The position numbers were made by a program, and so were the translations under genes. A model generated the notes under the pieces. That model ran no database searches and was not told the DNA's origin. It worked only from the letters and a program-made list of their open reading frames with translations. A stretch of DNA of 64,000 nucleotides from assembly GCA_002105175.1 (NCBI GenBank), contig MCGE01000001.1, positions 2,852,001 through 2,916,000 of the forward strand, read 5' to 3'. Of the stretch, positions 11,310 through 23,770 are shown in pieces. The DNA is from Absidia repens. Lineage: Eukaryota; Mucoromycota; Mucoromycetes; Mucorales; Cunninghamellaceae. Within the stretch, counting starts at the first letter, position 1. Each line of letters begins with the position of its first letter.

Positions 11310-12172
11310 GGTATGGAATGAGTATACAAAAGAAAGCCAACCAGTATTAAATGTCTAAACCAAAAGATAAATAAAATTAAGAACGAAAAAGAAATAAACT
11401 ATTTTAACATAGAAAATTCGATTTCAACTACAGAAAAAAAAAAAAAAAGCCGTGACTACCAGATTTTTTTTTCTGTGCCTGGAAAAAAAAGAAGTAACCT
11501 CATTAAGGTGGTCCGATTTTCTGCACTTGCCTTTTTCCTCTGACTTGCCATTTTCATTGGCCGTACATCTTCCTATACACCACAGTACATACAGTGCGTT
11601 ACTGTCAGATTTTCGATAACTAGATCCCTAATATTGATTGTAGCCTATTATCGATTGCGTGATCGATGTATCCACCATGAAAAAAAATGATACTCTATAT
11701 ACATATGCTCTATAGTACTTGCCGATATATCACGTTTATCGCAAAATATACATGTCATTCTATATAACTATATAGAAAAGATATGAGTCGAACTTATCAT
11801 TACCAGGTTTTTGGTAACATTCAACATGAGCGAAGCGGTAAATTTATGAAAGTAGGATGTGTTTATTCGATAAATACGTCAACAAAGCAATACCCATTAT
11901 CTCATCATATGTAATAAATAATATCCTGTAATTATAGCATTTCTAATAAAGAAAATGACAACAACAACGGCAATGGCAACACGACAAATGTTAGGTTATA
12001 TATAAAGCACTAGCACTTTTTGAGCGATTTCCATAATTTTCGAATCCGGCGTCGGGTATTGAAAACGTTTCGAGGGAGCCATGGGGTTTCGGTGAGAGAC
12101 TGAAGAAAGGGCCAGGTGTCCAGCGATCCATTTTGATTCTTTCTCTTTACAACCTCCTCTAATCATATCAAT
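11310..12172. other. Divergent intergenic region, PS synthase / S26
   Basis: This holds both promoters. A CT-rich run precedes the S26 ATG (12,130-12,160), as is usual for fungal ribosomal protein genes. The middle (11.6-12.0 kb) is A/T-rich with TATATA runs. No gene or RNA was recognised. Confidence 0.4.
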
Positions 12173-12834
12173 ATGGTAAGGATGAATTGTATTTCCTGGG
12201 AAGCTCGTTACAATTTTGTGGAATGCACATAAAAAAAGCGGCGAATTCCTTATAAAAGAAATAGATGCGTGAATGGATGGATGGATGGATGGATGAATGG
12301 ATAAATGGACTGGTTAACTGACTTTTTTTTTATTTTATTATTATTTTTTGTAACGTACGAAAAGACTTGCAAGAGAAGAAACAATGGACGTAACAAGCAC
12401 GGTCGTGGTCACAACAAGTTTGTCCGTTGCATCAACTGCTACCGTTGTTGCCCCAAGGTAGATCACTTGACTTCATTACTCGGCCGATGACCCCATTTAA
12501 CCTTTATTTGTATTTTGACATGACATAGGACAAGGCTATCAAGCGTTTCACTATCCGTAACATGGTAGAAGCTGCTGCCGTTCGTGATCTTCAAGAAGCC
12601 TCCATCTACGAAGAATACACCATCCCCAAGTTGTACGTCAAGTTGCACTACTGTATCTCTTGCGCTATCCATGCCCGTGTTGTCCGTGTTCGCTCCGTCG
12701 TCAGCCGTCGCAACCGTGCTCCTCCTCCTCGCTTTAGATTCCAAAAGGTAAAATTTTGAACTTTATCCAGACTGGTAGGGATTATTGCTTTATTCACTGA
12801 CACTTCCTTATTCAATTTCTCTTCGTAGGCTTAA
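12173..12834 (+). CDS. RPS26: 40S ribosomal protein S26 (eS26)
   Basis: A 106-residue small-subunit protein. Four exons: 12173-12175 (only the ATG), 12365-12457, 12529-12747 and 12829-12834 (only Ala plus stop). The protein reads [17 protein letters not shown], then [20 protein letters not shown] with the zinc-ribbon cysteines, [15 protein letters not shown] with the second Cys pair, and [15 protein letters not shown]. This is nearly the eukaryotic S26 consensus and normal in length. An intron directly after the start codon is common in fungal ribosomal protein genes. The first intron carries a short GGAT-type tandem repeat at 12,271-12,303. Confidence 0.95.
12271..12303. repeat. (GGAT)n tandem repeat in the first S26 intron
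   Basis: About seven GGAT/GAAT-type units in a row inside intron 1 of the ribosomal protein S26 gene. Confidence 0.8.
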
Positions 12835-13358
12835 ATATATTTTTAGTTTGATTCATTCTTTGGAATAAAAAATTCTTTTGATTTTCTACTACATTAGATA
12901 TTACTTGTAGGATTGTTTTGATCAGGGATGGCGTTTGATCGTGATGATGGGATTGGATGGTGCATAATGTTCTATTATGGTGATGTTAATGAGTTGTATA
13001 TAATATTTTATTGTGATGGCGGGAATAGTGTGCGTGTACTATGAGTGCTTGATTGTGTAATGATTATAGGGAAGGACAACAGTATTTGGATGCAATGGCG
13101 ACGAGGATGGTGGAAGAGAGCATGAATGAGTGGTTATGTCAATAGCGACCATGCTACTGAAGGCACAATATTGAAAAGATCATTCATCTGACATGTTAAC
13201 AATAAGCGTATTTAGCATTTAATAAAATGAATGGTTTCAAATATAGGTTTTACGCTGTTATTTTCACATATGAACATTAAGGAGAGAACCAAGAACGACA
13301 GTTAGACATAGTCTTCTAATACCCCCCTCCTCCGTTGTTTATTTATACACACATATAC

Positions 13359-13392
<34 letters not shown>

Positions 13393-13599
13393 GCTTATAG
13401 TCTCACGCACAGACGCACGCTTAGACATTTTATTTCTGCACATACAAATATTCACTCCCACACACACACACACACACATTCAACGGGATAAAGTAAGTGC
13501 AGAAGACAGACATACTGTAAAAAGACAAAACATTTTGAATTCAAAAGGTACAGTACAAACTCTGACAAACCTAATGATATTATTCTAAGATGAGTCTAA
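12835..13599. other. Intergenic: S26 3' end and (AT)n microsatellite
   Basis: AATAAAAAA lies about 30 bp after the S26 stop. GATG/GATGG-rich sequence follows at 12,920-13,120, an (AT)n run at about 13,355-13,392 and a (CA)n run at about 13,460-13,477. No gene is seen. Confidence 0.5.
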
Positions 13600-14680
13600 T
13601 ATATTGGCGGTCCCCACGCCGTAAATTTAAAATGGAAACGTTTCCCCATGCGTGTTTGTATTGCATTTTTAAAATACCCCTAATTTAAGTCCTAACACTA
13701 AATCGAGATCGCCATCACTGTCCATGAAGACTTCATTGAAGATATTGTTCTGAAAAAAAGGAAGAAGAAAAAGAGAGAATAATGGGACATGTTTCATTGA
13801 AGCAAGTAAAACGAGACAAATTTTATTCAAATATAGATACAAACTATGGACAAAGTAAAACTATAATATGTTGATGGCTAGAAAACACCAACTAATGGTC
13901 GTCCTAAATCCTAGATCCAAAATGAAAGGGTTTCCCCATGCATCTTATAATCCCTAAGCTGAAAACCCTTCTAAACTAGTCCTGATACAATTCCAAGTTC
14001 AACATAGCCCCATAGAAGTCGAACGGTGAAAAAAAGTGAAGGGAAAAAAGAATAATCAAAACGAAAGAGCCAGGAAAAAAAATCAAGGAAGCGGTATCTG
14101 AAATAGCCTTTTTGAGGATTTGTATTACAATTTTACTTTGTCCATTACAAAAGGGGTTCTCTTTTTTACAATATCCACAACATAAAACGTCATCAAATAT
14201 AGTTCTTTTTTTAGTAAATAAAATCAATACGATAACACTAAGCAACCAACATACTGGTTCTCTCTTCTAAAGATGCAACACCCGTCATTTAAAACAGGCA
14301 GCATGGGGACTCCCTTCTTGCTATATCTTTGAACTCAATATGGCTCAACTTGGTCTGGTTTAGTTTACCCCTTCACTGCAGGATATTTTATCGCTCACCG
14401 TAGAGTAGCTTACCAACTTTCTTCGACTAGTTTACCTAACGTTACGTTTATACTACGACAAGACACCTCCTGACTCACTATGCTTAACCACTGTCCCCCT
14501 TCCTGCACCTTTCCCTTTAGAGTCATCGGAATTTGCATCCCACCAAATTACCTCATCCCATTACAGGAACCAAGGCCCTGTCATTGGATAACTTGGGGTC
14601 GGTAGTCCTGATTTATATATTTCTACATCTGAATAAAATATATCTTTTCTTTTAATTACTGTCTCTCATAAATTAATTTT
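13600..14680 (+). repeat. Foldback element copy C (two arm fragments)
   Basis: Two copies of the family core are present: a diverged one at about 13,630-13,655 (AATGGAAACGTTTCCCCATG) and a close one at 13,921-13,942 (AATGAAAGGGTTTCCCCATG) preceded by the TTTTATTCAAATATAGATAC block at about 13,820. After about 14,260 a different middle region follows that resembles 61.6-61.75 kb (CACCGTAGAGTAGCTTACC), and the outer AATAAAATATATC block returns at about 14,631. This looks like a nested or rearranged copy. Confidence 0.6.
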
Positions 14681-15676
14681 GTCTTGTCGAAGGGATATAT
14701 ATGTGCGTAAAAAATATGGTGTATGTAGAGTATGTGGGAAAAGAGAAAGGCGTTTTCATCACTGAAATAAGCAGTTAAATCCATGCATGAATATCTTTTC
14801 AGGTACTTTTTTTTTTGACTCCTGACAATATTTACCAATAATACATCAAAAAAATGTGCTGGAACGATACTGAATGGGGAATCGATTGCGCAAGACCTGG
14901 ACTTACTTATGTTCCAGTTGGTGTAAGTGCAATAAATGGGTGTAATGTTTGAGCCCTATGGGCAATTCACGATGATGTTTAAGCGGACCGGAAAGTTTAA
15001 AGAGTGCGTACATTTAAATCACAATACATTTCAAGCATCATTAAACGTTGAGTTGCAGACGCAGCCTAAACGTGAAGAGTATCGCCGGCTTCAACCACCG
15101 TTTGCATGAGCTGGGTAATTTGGACGGACTTTTAACTGTCAGGTAAATTTGGGTGGGCCCGGAATTTAGCTGGACCGTGCATTTTGTTCAGTAATTTAGA
15201 ATGACAGTCAATACTTCGTTTGCTCACGGGGTCTATTGAAGATTAAAAATAAAAATAACAGGAAAAATGTTTTTACTCGGGGAAATTCAGCTTTGTGTCC
15301 CGGATCTATCTTGATTGTAATGACAGGAAGTACCACTTAAAACACTGTAAAGCGGTGAGACAACGCACCCTGATAACTGTCAGTTATTACAGTATACTTA
15401 AGAGGAGTCGGAACTAAAAATACTAATAGGTTTATTAAAATAATAAATAATTCCTCTAAGAATAAAAACGTGTGGATATCTTACATCTGTTAATCTTATG
15501 CTGTTTACCACGTAGTAGTACGCAGGCATTACACCTATTTTTTCCGATCTATTGGCATCGACATATTCAATGACCGACCCACAGCATTTTTTTTTTTTTT
15601 TTGGCACAGACAAAAGTCACGAAATTCCTTATTTCTCTTTTTTCTTCGTTTTATCTTTTTGTTGTTCTCTTGAAAC
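14681..15676. other. Gene-free stretch upstream of KGD1
   Basis: No open frame is convincing. A poly-T and CT-rich leader (15,585-15,670) directly precedes the KGD1 start. Nothing else was recognised. Confidence 0.4.
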
Positions 15677-18600
15677 ATGTATCGATTGTCAGCATTGGCT
15701 CGTGTCGCCCAGCCTCTTGCTCAACGCAGTATCAACAATGCACGAACCTCATCATTCATGCGTGCTACATCTGTTGCCAGTTTCCATACTGGCCGAACCC
15801 ACTTCGCCAAGACGACAGTTGCACCCGAGTCAACTGATGGGTTTTTACAAGGTGGCGCCGCCAGTTATATTGAAGAAATGTACGAAGCTTGGTTAAAGGA
15901 TCCATCATCAGTACACTTGTCGTGGCAAATCTATTTCAAGAACATGGCCAATGGTGTTCCTTCTACACAAGCCTACAGCCCTCCTCCTAATCTTGTGCCC
16001 TCCGCTAGTGCTCGTTTACCTGCTCTTCCTGGTGCTGGTGTTGCTAATGCCTCTTCTAAGGACGTCATTGAACACATGAAGATTCAACTTTTAGTGCGCG
16101 CTTATCAAGTCCGTGGCCATCATATCGCCTGTCTTGATCCTTTGGGTGTTCAACATGCTGATTTGGACAGTACCACTCCTCCCGAACTCGACTATGCTTA
16201 CTATGGATTCACTGAAAAGGATCTTGACCGCAAATTCAACCTGGGTCCTGGTATATTGCCCGCATTAGGAAACAACGAAAAGGAAATGACTTTACGCGAA
16301 ATTGTGGATGTCTTGAAAAAGATTTACTGTAAGTTGTGAGAAAAAGATAATAAAACTGACAGGATGAATCAGCATGAACAAGAACATAGTTTAATCAAGT
16401 CTCCTTGGTTTATTTTTATTAGGTGGATCTATTGGTATTGAATACATTCATATTCCTGATCGTGCTCAATGTGATTGGATTCGTCAACGCATCGAAAATC
16501 CTCAACCTTACAAGTACTCTGTCGATGAAAAGCGTGTTATTTTGGATCGACTTACTTGGTCCGACTCCTTTGAACGTTTTGTTGCCTCCAAGTATCCATC
16601 AGAAAAACGTTTCGGTCTCGAAGGTGGTGAAACTTTGATTCCTGGTATGAAGGCTTTGGTAAGTAGTTTGTGATAAAGCGTCTGTTTGTGTGTCCGTGTG
16701 TATGGTTTTCAATCAATTAATTAGTTTTTAATTACTAGATTGATCGTTCCGTTGATCTTGGTGTTGAATCTATTGTCATTGGTATGCCCCACCGTGGTCG
16801 TCTCAATGTGCTTAGCAACGTAGTCCGTAAACCCAACGAATCTATCTTTTGTGAATTCAGTGGATCTTTGGAACCCTCCGAAGAAGGATCCGGTGATGTC
16901 AAGTACCATCTTGGTATGAATTATGTACGCCCAACTCCCTCTGGTAAACGTGTGCATCTTTCTTTGGTTGCCAATCCTTCTCATTTAGAAGCAGTGGACC
17001 CTGTTGTGCTTGGAAAGACTCGTGCCCTCCAATACTATGGCAAGGATACCGAAGGAAAGCGTTCCATGTCTGTTTTGATGCACGGTGATGCTGCATTTGC
17101 TGGTCAAGGTGTTGTCTATGAAACAATGGGCTTCCATGATTTACCTGCCTACTCTACTGGTGGTACTATTCATATTGTTGTCAACAATCAAATCGGCTTT
17201 ACCACTGATCCTCGTTATGGTCGCTCTACCCCTTACTGTACTGATATCGCCAAGTCTGTTAATGCCCCTGTCTTCCACGTTAATGGTGATGACGCTGAAG
17301 CTGTGACTTATGTGATGCAGCTGGCCGCTGATTGGCGTCAAACCTTCCATCGCGATGTTGTCATTGATCTCGTCTGTTATCGTAAGCATGGTCACAACGA
17401 AACCGATCAACCCATGTTTACTCAGCCCAAAATGTATGATGCCATTGCCAAGCAAACCCCTGTGGCCCAAAAATATGAAGCTCAACTCAAGAAAGAAGGG
17501 ACTTTGAGTGCGGATGAAATTGACGGGAACAAGAAGCGTGTTTGGAATATCTTGGAAGAATCTTACGCTGCTAGCAAGGATTATAAACCCACTTCTCAAG
17601 AATGGCAATCTAGCTCATGGCCTGGTAAGTAAAAGATAAAGAGGAAAGGGGAGAAGCATGATGTTGCGTTTATTGACACACGCCTCCTTTATTACTATTG
17701 TTATTATTATTAAATAGGCTTCAAATCACCCAAAGAATTGGCTGAAGAAATTCTTCCTCATTTCCCTACTGGTGTCACCTCTGAAACTCTTCAACAAGTT
17801 GGTAAGGCTATGACGACTTTGCCTCATGACTTCAATGTGCATCGCAATTTGAAACGTATTTTGCAAAACCGCGAAAAGAACTTGACTGCTGGTAAAGATG
17901 TTGATTGGTCGACTGCTGAAGGTTTAGCTTGGGGTAGTTTGCTTTTGGAAGGCAAGCATGTCCGTGTGTCTGGTCAAGATGTTGAACGTGGTACTTTCTC
18001 ACAACGTCACGCCGTGTTGCACGATCAAAAATCCGCCAGCAAGTATACCATGCTGAACCATATCTCGTCGGAACAAGGTGATTTATCCATTTCCAACTCG
18101 TCATTGTCTGAATTTGGTGTGCTCGGTTTCGAATTGGGCTACTCTTTGGTGGATCCTAATGCCTTGGTGATTTGGGAAGCGCAGTTCGGTGATTTTGCTA
18201 ACAATGCTCAATGTATCGTTGATCAATTCATTGCTGCCGGTGAACAAAAATGGCTCCAACGTACTGGTCTGGTAATGACCCTCCCCCATGGTTATGACGG
18301 CCAAGGCCCTGAACATTCCTCGTCCCGTATTGAAAGATACTTACAACTCTGTGATGATAATCCCTATGTCTATCCTTCTCCTGAAAAATTGGAACGGCTC
18401 CATCAAGACTGTAACATGCAAGTGGTATACGCCTCTACTCCGTCTCAATATTTCCATGTCTTACGCCGTCAAATATGTCGTGAATTCAGGAAGCCTGTAA
18501 GTGAATGATGATGATTTATATCACAATCGAGATGTACTAACTTTATATATTGATGTTTAGTTGATCCTTCCATTCTCCAAGGCCATGCTCCGTCACCCCA

Positions 18601-19112
18601 TGGCACGTTCATCTTTGGAAGAATTGACTGGTGATACTCACTTCCAATTATACTTGCCTGACGACCATCCCGATCACTTGGAGTCACCCGAAAAGATCAC
18701 CAAGCATATCCTTTGTACCGGTCAAGTCTACTATGCTTTGTTAAAGGCTCGAGAACAAAATAAGATGACTGACATTGCCATTTCTCGTGTGGAACAATTG
18801 AATCCCTTCCCTTATGAACAAATCAAGGAACATGCTGACAAGTACCCCAATGCCGAAATTGTATGGTGTCAAGAAGAACCTTTGAACATGGGTGCTTGGC
18901 AACACGTGCAACCTCGTCTCACTACGGTCTTGGCTCAAACTGAACATCATGCTGGCAAGCAACCCCGCTACACTGGTCGTGCTCCTTCCGCCTCGGTCGC
19001 CACCGGAAACAAGAAGAAACACTATCAAGAAGAATATGGATTCTTGAGTGATGCTTTGATTGGTCAGCCTACCGCCCCCAAGGAAATTGAAGCTGGCGTG
19101 CCTGTCTGGTAA
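15677..19112 (+). CDS. KGD1: 2-oxoglutarate dehydrogenase E1 component, mitochondrial
   Basis: The thiamine-diphosphate E1 of the TCA-cycle 2-oxoglutarate dehydrogenase complex: it decarboxylates 2-oxoglutarate and passes succinyl to E2. Five exons join in phase (15677-16328, 16423-16658, 16739-17624, 17718-18496, 18561-19112), giving 1034 residues, normal for the family. The N-terminus is Arg/Ser/Ala-rich as in a matrix presequence. Then follow [20 protein letters not shown] (E1 N-terminal motif), [38 protein letters not shown], the ThDP motif [10 protein letters not shown]...[83 protein letters not shown] and [11 protein letters not shown]. No defect was seen. The 3' end faces the Abitram gene. 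Confidence 0.97.
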
Positions 19113-19701
19113 ACCATTTTGGTCTCATAGCGTAGATTTCACTACATCTTCCTTCTCATGTTTTTGATATTCTCCATGTATCGATGAATTTTATTTTTAT
19201 TTTCCCGTTCCCATTTACATACTATCATTTTTTATATTATCTCTTCTTTTTGCATTATCCTTCCTTTTTTCTTTTTACAATAAACTATTGAAATCAAATC
19301 ATTTATATCTAGAGACTTTTAGACTTTTGATCAAAAATGAAGACTTTTTTTTTTTTTTTGCTTTTTTGATACTATCAAATGTAGCCCGTCGCCCCGTCCC
19401 TTAGTATATAGTAGTATATCGTAGTATATATTAGTATAGACAAATCCTTCAATCAACCGATTAAAAAAATAAGTATTGAATAAATTGTTTTTTATTAGGA
19501 AGTCTATAAAAAAAAAGTAACTACATGTGTATATGAATAAAATCAACGGGCAGGCCAAATACTAAAACTAATAACAATTATAACTACAGGTATGAGGAAT
19601 GAGTGAATATGACTAGGCAAAATAGGAGTATGTGTGTGATTGTGCATGGGAGACTGTATGTGTGTGTATGTAATACAGAAGGAGGGGAATGTCAACACCT
19701 A
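19113..19701. other. Convergent 3' regions of KGD1 and Abitram
   Basis: AATAAA-like signals occur on the plus strand (about 19,280) and on the minus strand (about 19,535). A short run of TAGTATA repeats lies at 19,400-19,435. No gene is seen. Confidence 0.5.
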
Positions 19702-20193
19702 TCAAAGTTGGTCCACGGCGTCATATTCATGCATGTTTTTATCCGCGTTTTTTGGCATAATGATGGCAAAATAACCCTGGACGGTTGGGTCGGTGAGAAC
19801 AAGTCCCGGTTCGTCGATCAGTCGTTCGTTCACTTCCAAGAGTTTTCCATGTACATTGGCAAAGATGGGCTTATCGTTGATACGTGCAATCATTGTACCG
19901 GGTGTCACCTTTTCGCCAACAAGATCAAAGGCCAATTCTATAGACAGATCGGACGCGGTTGTTGTTGTTGCTGCGGAAGGGATTGAGGTGTTGTCTGAGG
20001 AGAATGGTAGGTAGCGGACGCCAACGACCGCTAAACCATTGGGTGCTTGTCGAAGAAACATGTAACTTTGTTTCTTATGAATAAAGCGCTTGTAGTATCG
20101 ATCAAGGTAGCCTAATGGTTTATCATTCCATGTTTTAGTTCTGTCGCGGTATATCTGCAGGTCGTAATCGGAAGTCGATGTGGTTGAAGTCAT
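19702..20193 (-). CDS. Abitram (Simiate/FAM206A) family protein
   Basis: A single-exon protein of 163 residues. In animals Abitram is a small nuclear and cytoplasmic protein reported to bind actin and modulate transcription; its fold resembles the lipoyl/H-protein beta barrel. The family signature is visible: GYLDRYYKRFI near residue 30, LAVVGVRYLPF, VTPGTMIARIN, VHGKLLEVNERLI and QGYFAIIMPKN. Length is close to the animal proteins. The ATG at 20193 was chosen because the family-like region begins soon after it; an upstream open extension contains a poly-Phe run and is not credible. Its function in fungi is not established. Confidence 0.8.
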   Translation of the reverse strand: MTSTTSTSDYDLQIYRDRTKTWNDKPLGYLDRYYKRFIHKKQSYMFLRQAPNGLAVVGVRYLPFSSDNTSIPSAATTTTASDLSIELAFDLVGEKVTPGTMIARINDKPIFANVHGKLLEVNERLIDEPGLVLTDPTVQGYFAIIMPKNADKNMHEYDAVDQL

Positions 20194-20683
20194 GATATAA
20201 TAGAATGATCTGTGGTTGACTTCTAAAAAAAAAAAGAAAGAAAGGGCTTCCATTACCAAGCCCAGTTTTTTTTTTCTTTCGGTGTGGCTGGGTGCAATCG
20301 GGAATTGAAACATACCGCGCAGACAATAGAAATTTGAGAGGGAGGGAGCTTCCTTGCAAAATAAAACAAAATTAACCTTTACAGAAACACTATGCTCAAC
20401 TTGATGGGCACACTCTTTTCATTTGGTTGTGGTAGAAATCTGATATGAGAGTGGAGAAAATGATGCATAATAAAATAAAATAAAGATGAATGAGGGGGCA
20501 GTGCTGGTGGAGGACGTTTGTGTCACAACTGTACTCGTCATTTTCCCCGCGTCAGCGCCAAATATAGATTATTTAAGCTTTTTTTTTTTTTTTTTTTTTG
20601 TTGCATTCTGATATAAAAGGGAGGAGTAGATCAAATAATTGGATTTACGTTTTTATTACATTGAATCACTACTACATTGAAAA
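20194..20683. promoter_or_regulatory. Divergent promoter between Abitram and the WWE-like gene
   Basis: A TATA-like GATATAAAAGGGAGG lies at about 20,610, about 70 bp before the WWE-like ATG, after a poly-T tract (20,579-20,599). GCGCCAAATATAGATTATTT lies at about 20,555. Confidence 0.45.
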
Positions 20684-20896
20684 ATGGCCAAAGGGATAGA
20701 ATGGGTATACGCCATTGGGTCCTCTTGGAATAGATGTGATCCCATGACACAAAGAGAAATTGAAAGATTGTGGGCGAATGATGCTGCTGGTTGGATAAAG
20801 AGCTCTTCTTTCGGTGATTATGTTTATGTAGATACTGCTGAACTTTCATTAACCTATGGTGCTTATTCTTATACCATTGCAAGGCGGTGTTTTTGA
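20684..20896 (+). CDS. Small WWE-domain-like protein
   Basis: A 70-residue open frame with a TATA-like box upstream and an AATAAAG signal downstream (about 21,166). The sequence follows the WWE pattern: EWVYAIGSSWNRCD, then a helix REIERLWANDAAGW, then a strand DYVYVDTAEL and YSYTIARR at the end. WWE domains bind ADP-ribose-type ligands and ubiquitin-pathway partners and are normally part of larger proteins; here the domain would be almost the whole protein. An unrecognised intron near 20,888 (CGGTGTTT) could extend it. The assignment rests on spacing of W, IE-x-x-W, V-x-VD and Y-x-I-x-RR only, so it is moderate. Confidence 0.45.
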   Translation: MAKGIEWVYAIGSSWNRCDPMTQREIERLWANDAAGWIKSSSFGDYVYVDTAELSLTYGAYSYTIARRCF

Positions 20897-21729
20897 AAAG
20901 AATTAGTGCTTTCCGCCCTCATTCACATATGCCTGGAATCACATTAAACCTTCCAAGCCTTGTCGTACTTAGTCAACTCTTTACAGTTGCTTTTCGTCAT
21001 TATCAAGTCTTTTTCCTGTTCTATTGCAGTAGTACTCCATTTATGGATGTACTTCCTATCAATTTATTGTACATACCTGACGGGTAGTCACATGCTTCTG
21101 CTATTTATTTCTACCCCTCCACAAATATATATATATACATAATACAGACTCGATATATGTACAAAATAAAGTCAATCGTTTATATTTTTATGTTGTTGAA
21201 GGCTCAAAATTGAGAGCGGAGTCTGACGAAAAGAAAAGAAAATCAGAAAATGAAGACCTAGACACACTCGGATTATGTGATGTATCAAAGTTATGATACC
21301 CCACATAATAAATAGCATTTGGAAAGATTAAAAAAAATAGTATATGCTAAAAATAAAACCATTGGAGGCTTGGTGAAATTTTTATTTTTACTCTTACTTT
21401 CCAAATGTAAACCTTTTATAATGTAAGTGTCAATTTTGGTCTGTATGGCAGTTACATTCCCTGTAATGAGCGTCAGGGCTGGCAACTCCCTGTAAAAACG
21501 AAAGCTCGTTATCCAGACAAAATGTAGAAAATACCGCATAGATCCTCCTGGTTTTTCATGGTTTGAATAAAAACCGGGTCTGGTTTATATAACAACACTC
21601 TAATTCATCACTGCCGTTTATTGAATAATACCCAACACATCAACATGTTATCCCAACTCAATATGATGCAGTTCGACAAAAACGTATGTATATAAATCTT
21701 AATTGCTGGAATTTTTGTTTTATTCGACT
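20897..21729. other. Intergenic with a possible promoter and short exon
   Basis: At about 21,577 there is TTTATATAACAAC, and at 21,646 an ATG opens 13 codons (MLSQLNMMQFDKN) ending at a good donor (GTATGT, 21,685). A T-rich acceptor follows at about 21,840, but the joined frame stops after a few dozen codons. A diverged copy of the upstream part occurs at 23,487-23,580. I treat it as a possible gene remnant, not a gene. Confidence 0.25.
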
Positions 21730-22800
21730 GCAAAATATTCTCACATTTACAAAAACTGATCTCACGGGTCAAAAAAGAGGTTGTTGAAGTGTGGTTTTGA
21801 TGAAATTAAACAACCCTCCTGCCATTTTTTATCTTAATAGGCGGTTCCTCCAGAATCAAGGGGTTTCAGTTCGGGAATCTTCTCACGATTTTTTTTTATT
21901 ATACCACATGCAAAATAAATAAATAAAAATGATGAGCTGTATATATACAGTAATGTCCAGTATAGTGGAGGTTATACTGGTGAAACAATCTTGGTTGAGT
22001 AATGTGAATAGTAGAGCGCAAATAGGCATATTAAATGCCCTAGACCTGTCAACCGGTCCATAAGTCTTTGGAAGGCAAAGTAGTCGTAGGGGATGATTTA
22101 AAAAGCAAGTGTTGTGGCTGGACACTCACAAAATAGCTACAATAAAGACATTCTTTACTATCTGATAGGTTAAAGAAGGGAAAAGAAAAAAGGCATATTT
22201 TATTGAAGCATAATGTGGTACTAAAATAAAGGGGAGAGGTTCATGACTTATAGAAGGGATCCGTTAGAGGAAGCATGGGGAAAACTATAAAATGAGATCT
22301 GTTGCAAGGTCGACACTAAACTAAAGGGACGATTGCAAAGCTAGAGCTAATATGTATACTGCAAAAGAAATGAGAAAAACTAAAGTGCCTCATTTATTGA
22401 GGCACAGGAACAGGCAACACTAAACAAAAAGGGTAATGGGAGTAAAAAAAAGGATCTACTACACAGGGCATGAAAAAGACTAATGCGACATTTTTCATTG
22501 AAGCAAGTAGAAAGAGGCATGTTTTATTCAAATTTAGATATATATTATGGACAAAGTAATACTAAACTAAACTAATGATAGCCACAAAACGTCAGTTACT
22601 AGTGGCCCTACATCTTAGATCCAAAATGAAGGAGTTTCCCCATGCATGGTGTAATCCTTGTTCTGAAAACGCTTCTAAACTAGTCCTAGCACTAATCTAA
22701 GTCCATAATTATTTCAGTGAAGTTGAAGGGTGAAGGGAACAAAGAGAAACAGAAAGAAAGATAAGAAAACTGGAAAACATCCAAATTTACATGTACGGAA
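21730..22800 (+). repeat. Foldback element copy D (left arm)
   Basis: Nearly the whole left arm is present: TATACCACATGCAAAATAAA outer end (about 21,900), ACTCACAAAATAGCTACAAT (about 22,124), the first TTTTATTGAAGC block (about 22,198), the second TTTTATTCAAATTTAGATA block (about 22,522) and the core CCAAAATGAAGGAGTTTCCC (about 22,621). The sequence before the outer end also matches 49.88-50.09 kb. The right arm is not intact; 22.8-23.1 kb holds a different middle region. Confidence 0.65.
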
Positions 22801-23770
22801 TTTAAAAATAGTTTTTCGACGCCCTAGGATTAGTTAGCAATCCTTTTTTTGGAGGACACAAAAAAGGAAATCATATAGCATCATCAACGTGGTGTTTCTT
22901 TTCTAATGATAATAACTACTACCATTCAATACCGGCAACACCGTTGTTCTCTCCCTTTCAGACAAGATGTTTCAAACAATATGAGGCACTTCGGCCTTGT
23001 TTAGGCATCTCCCTTTCATTATACATACAGTAGATTGTCATGCACTGTATTGTACATAGAATATATACACAGTTGCCATGACTTCATGAATGGTTATATC
23101 ATAAATAATGATCGTGATGGGTGCATGAAAAAATTTAGTGAAGGATGCTTAAAAATATAGTGATGATTAAAGAGCACCGCAAGGTATTTAGTTTACCCTC
23201 ATCAACTTTTTTTTTATTATTATTGTCTTGTTGCAATTCCTCGACCTTCAGCCAAAACCGACCAGCTTCAAATACGCTAGGATTTATATATATATATATA
23301 GCGCCACCCCCACGTAACTTTGCTCCTTTTCATCCTTATCATAATATCATATCATATCATATCATATGATTTAAAGGTTTATTGTAAAGAAAAAAAAAAG
23401 AGTGACTCATGACATTTCGGAGAGGCTCAGCATTTTTATTATACCTTTCTGATGGAGTGCACCCTATTTCTGTCTGACGTAGACTGTTTCAATAAAACTG
23501 GATCAAGTTAATATAAAGCACCCTAGTCCATACTGCCCAACTATCAAATGATATCTCAACTCATTAATACCAACTACAATATCAAAGATCAAACATAACT
23601 AGACCTCAATTCAAAATAAGCATTGACGATCCTTTTTAACACCACACCCAAGACTTTTCCCAAGAAACGCATAAAAGAAAAAATTGTCAAAAAAGCAGCA
23701 ATAGTTTATTATATACACAGTGTCAAAATAAGAATATAAGCTAAACATAATAAAGTCCATTCTATATATA
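22801..23770. other. Gene-free stretch between copy D and the LCMT1 gene
   Basis: It contains an inner element-like region to about 23,060, an (AT)n run at 23,286-23,299 and a CATAT/ATCAT repeat at 23,338-23,370. No gene is seen. Confidence 0.4.

Noticed and set aside
11580..12010. Possible non-coding RNA upstream of RPS26
   Set aside because: Some short palindromes are present, but there is no tRNA, box C/D, box H/ACA or snRNA signature that I can support.
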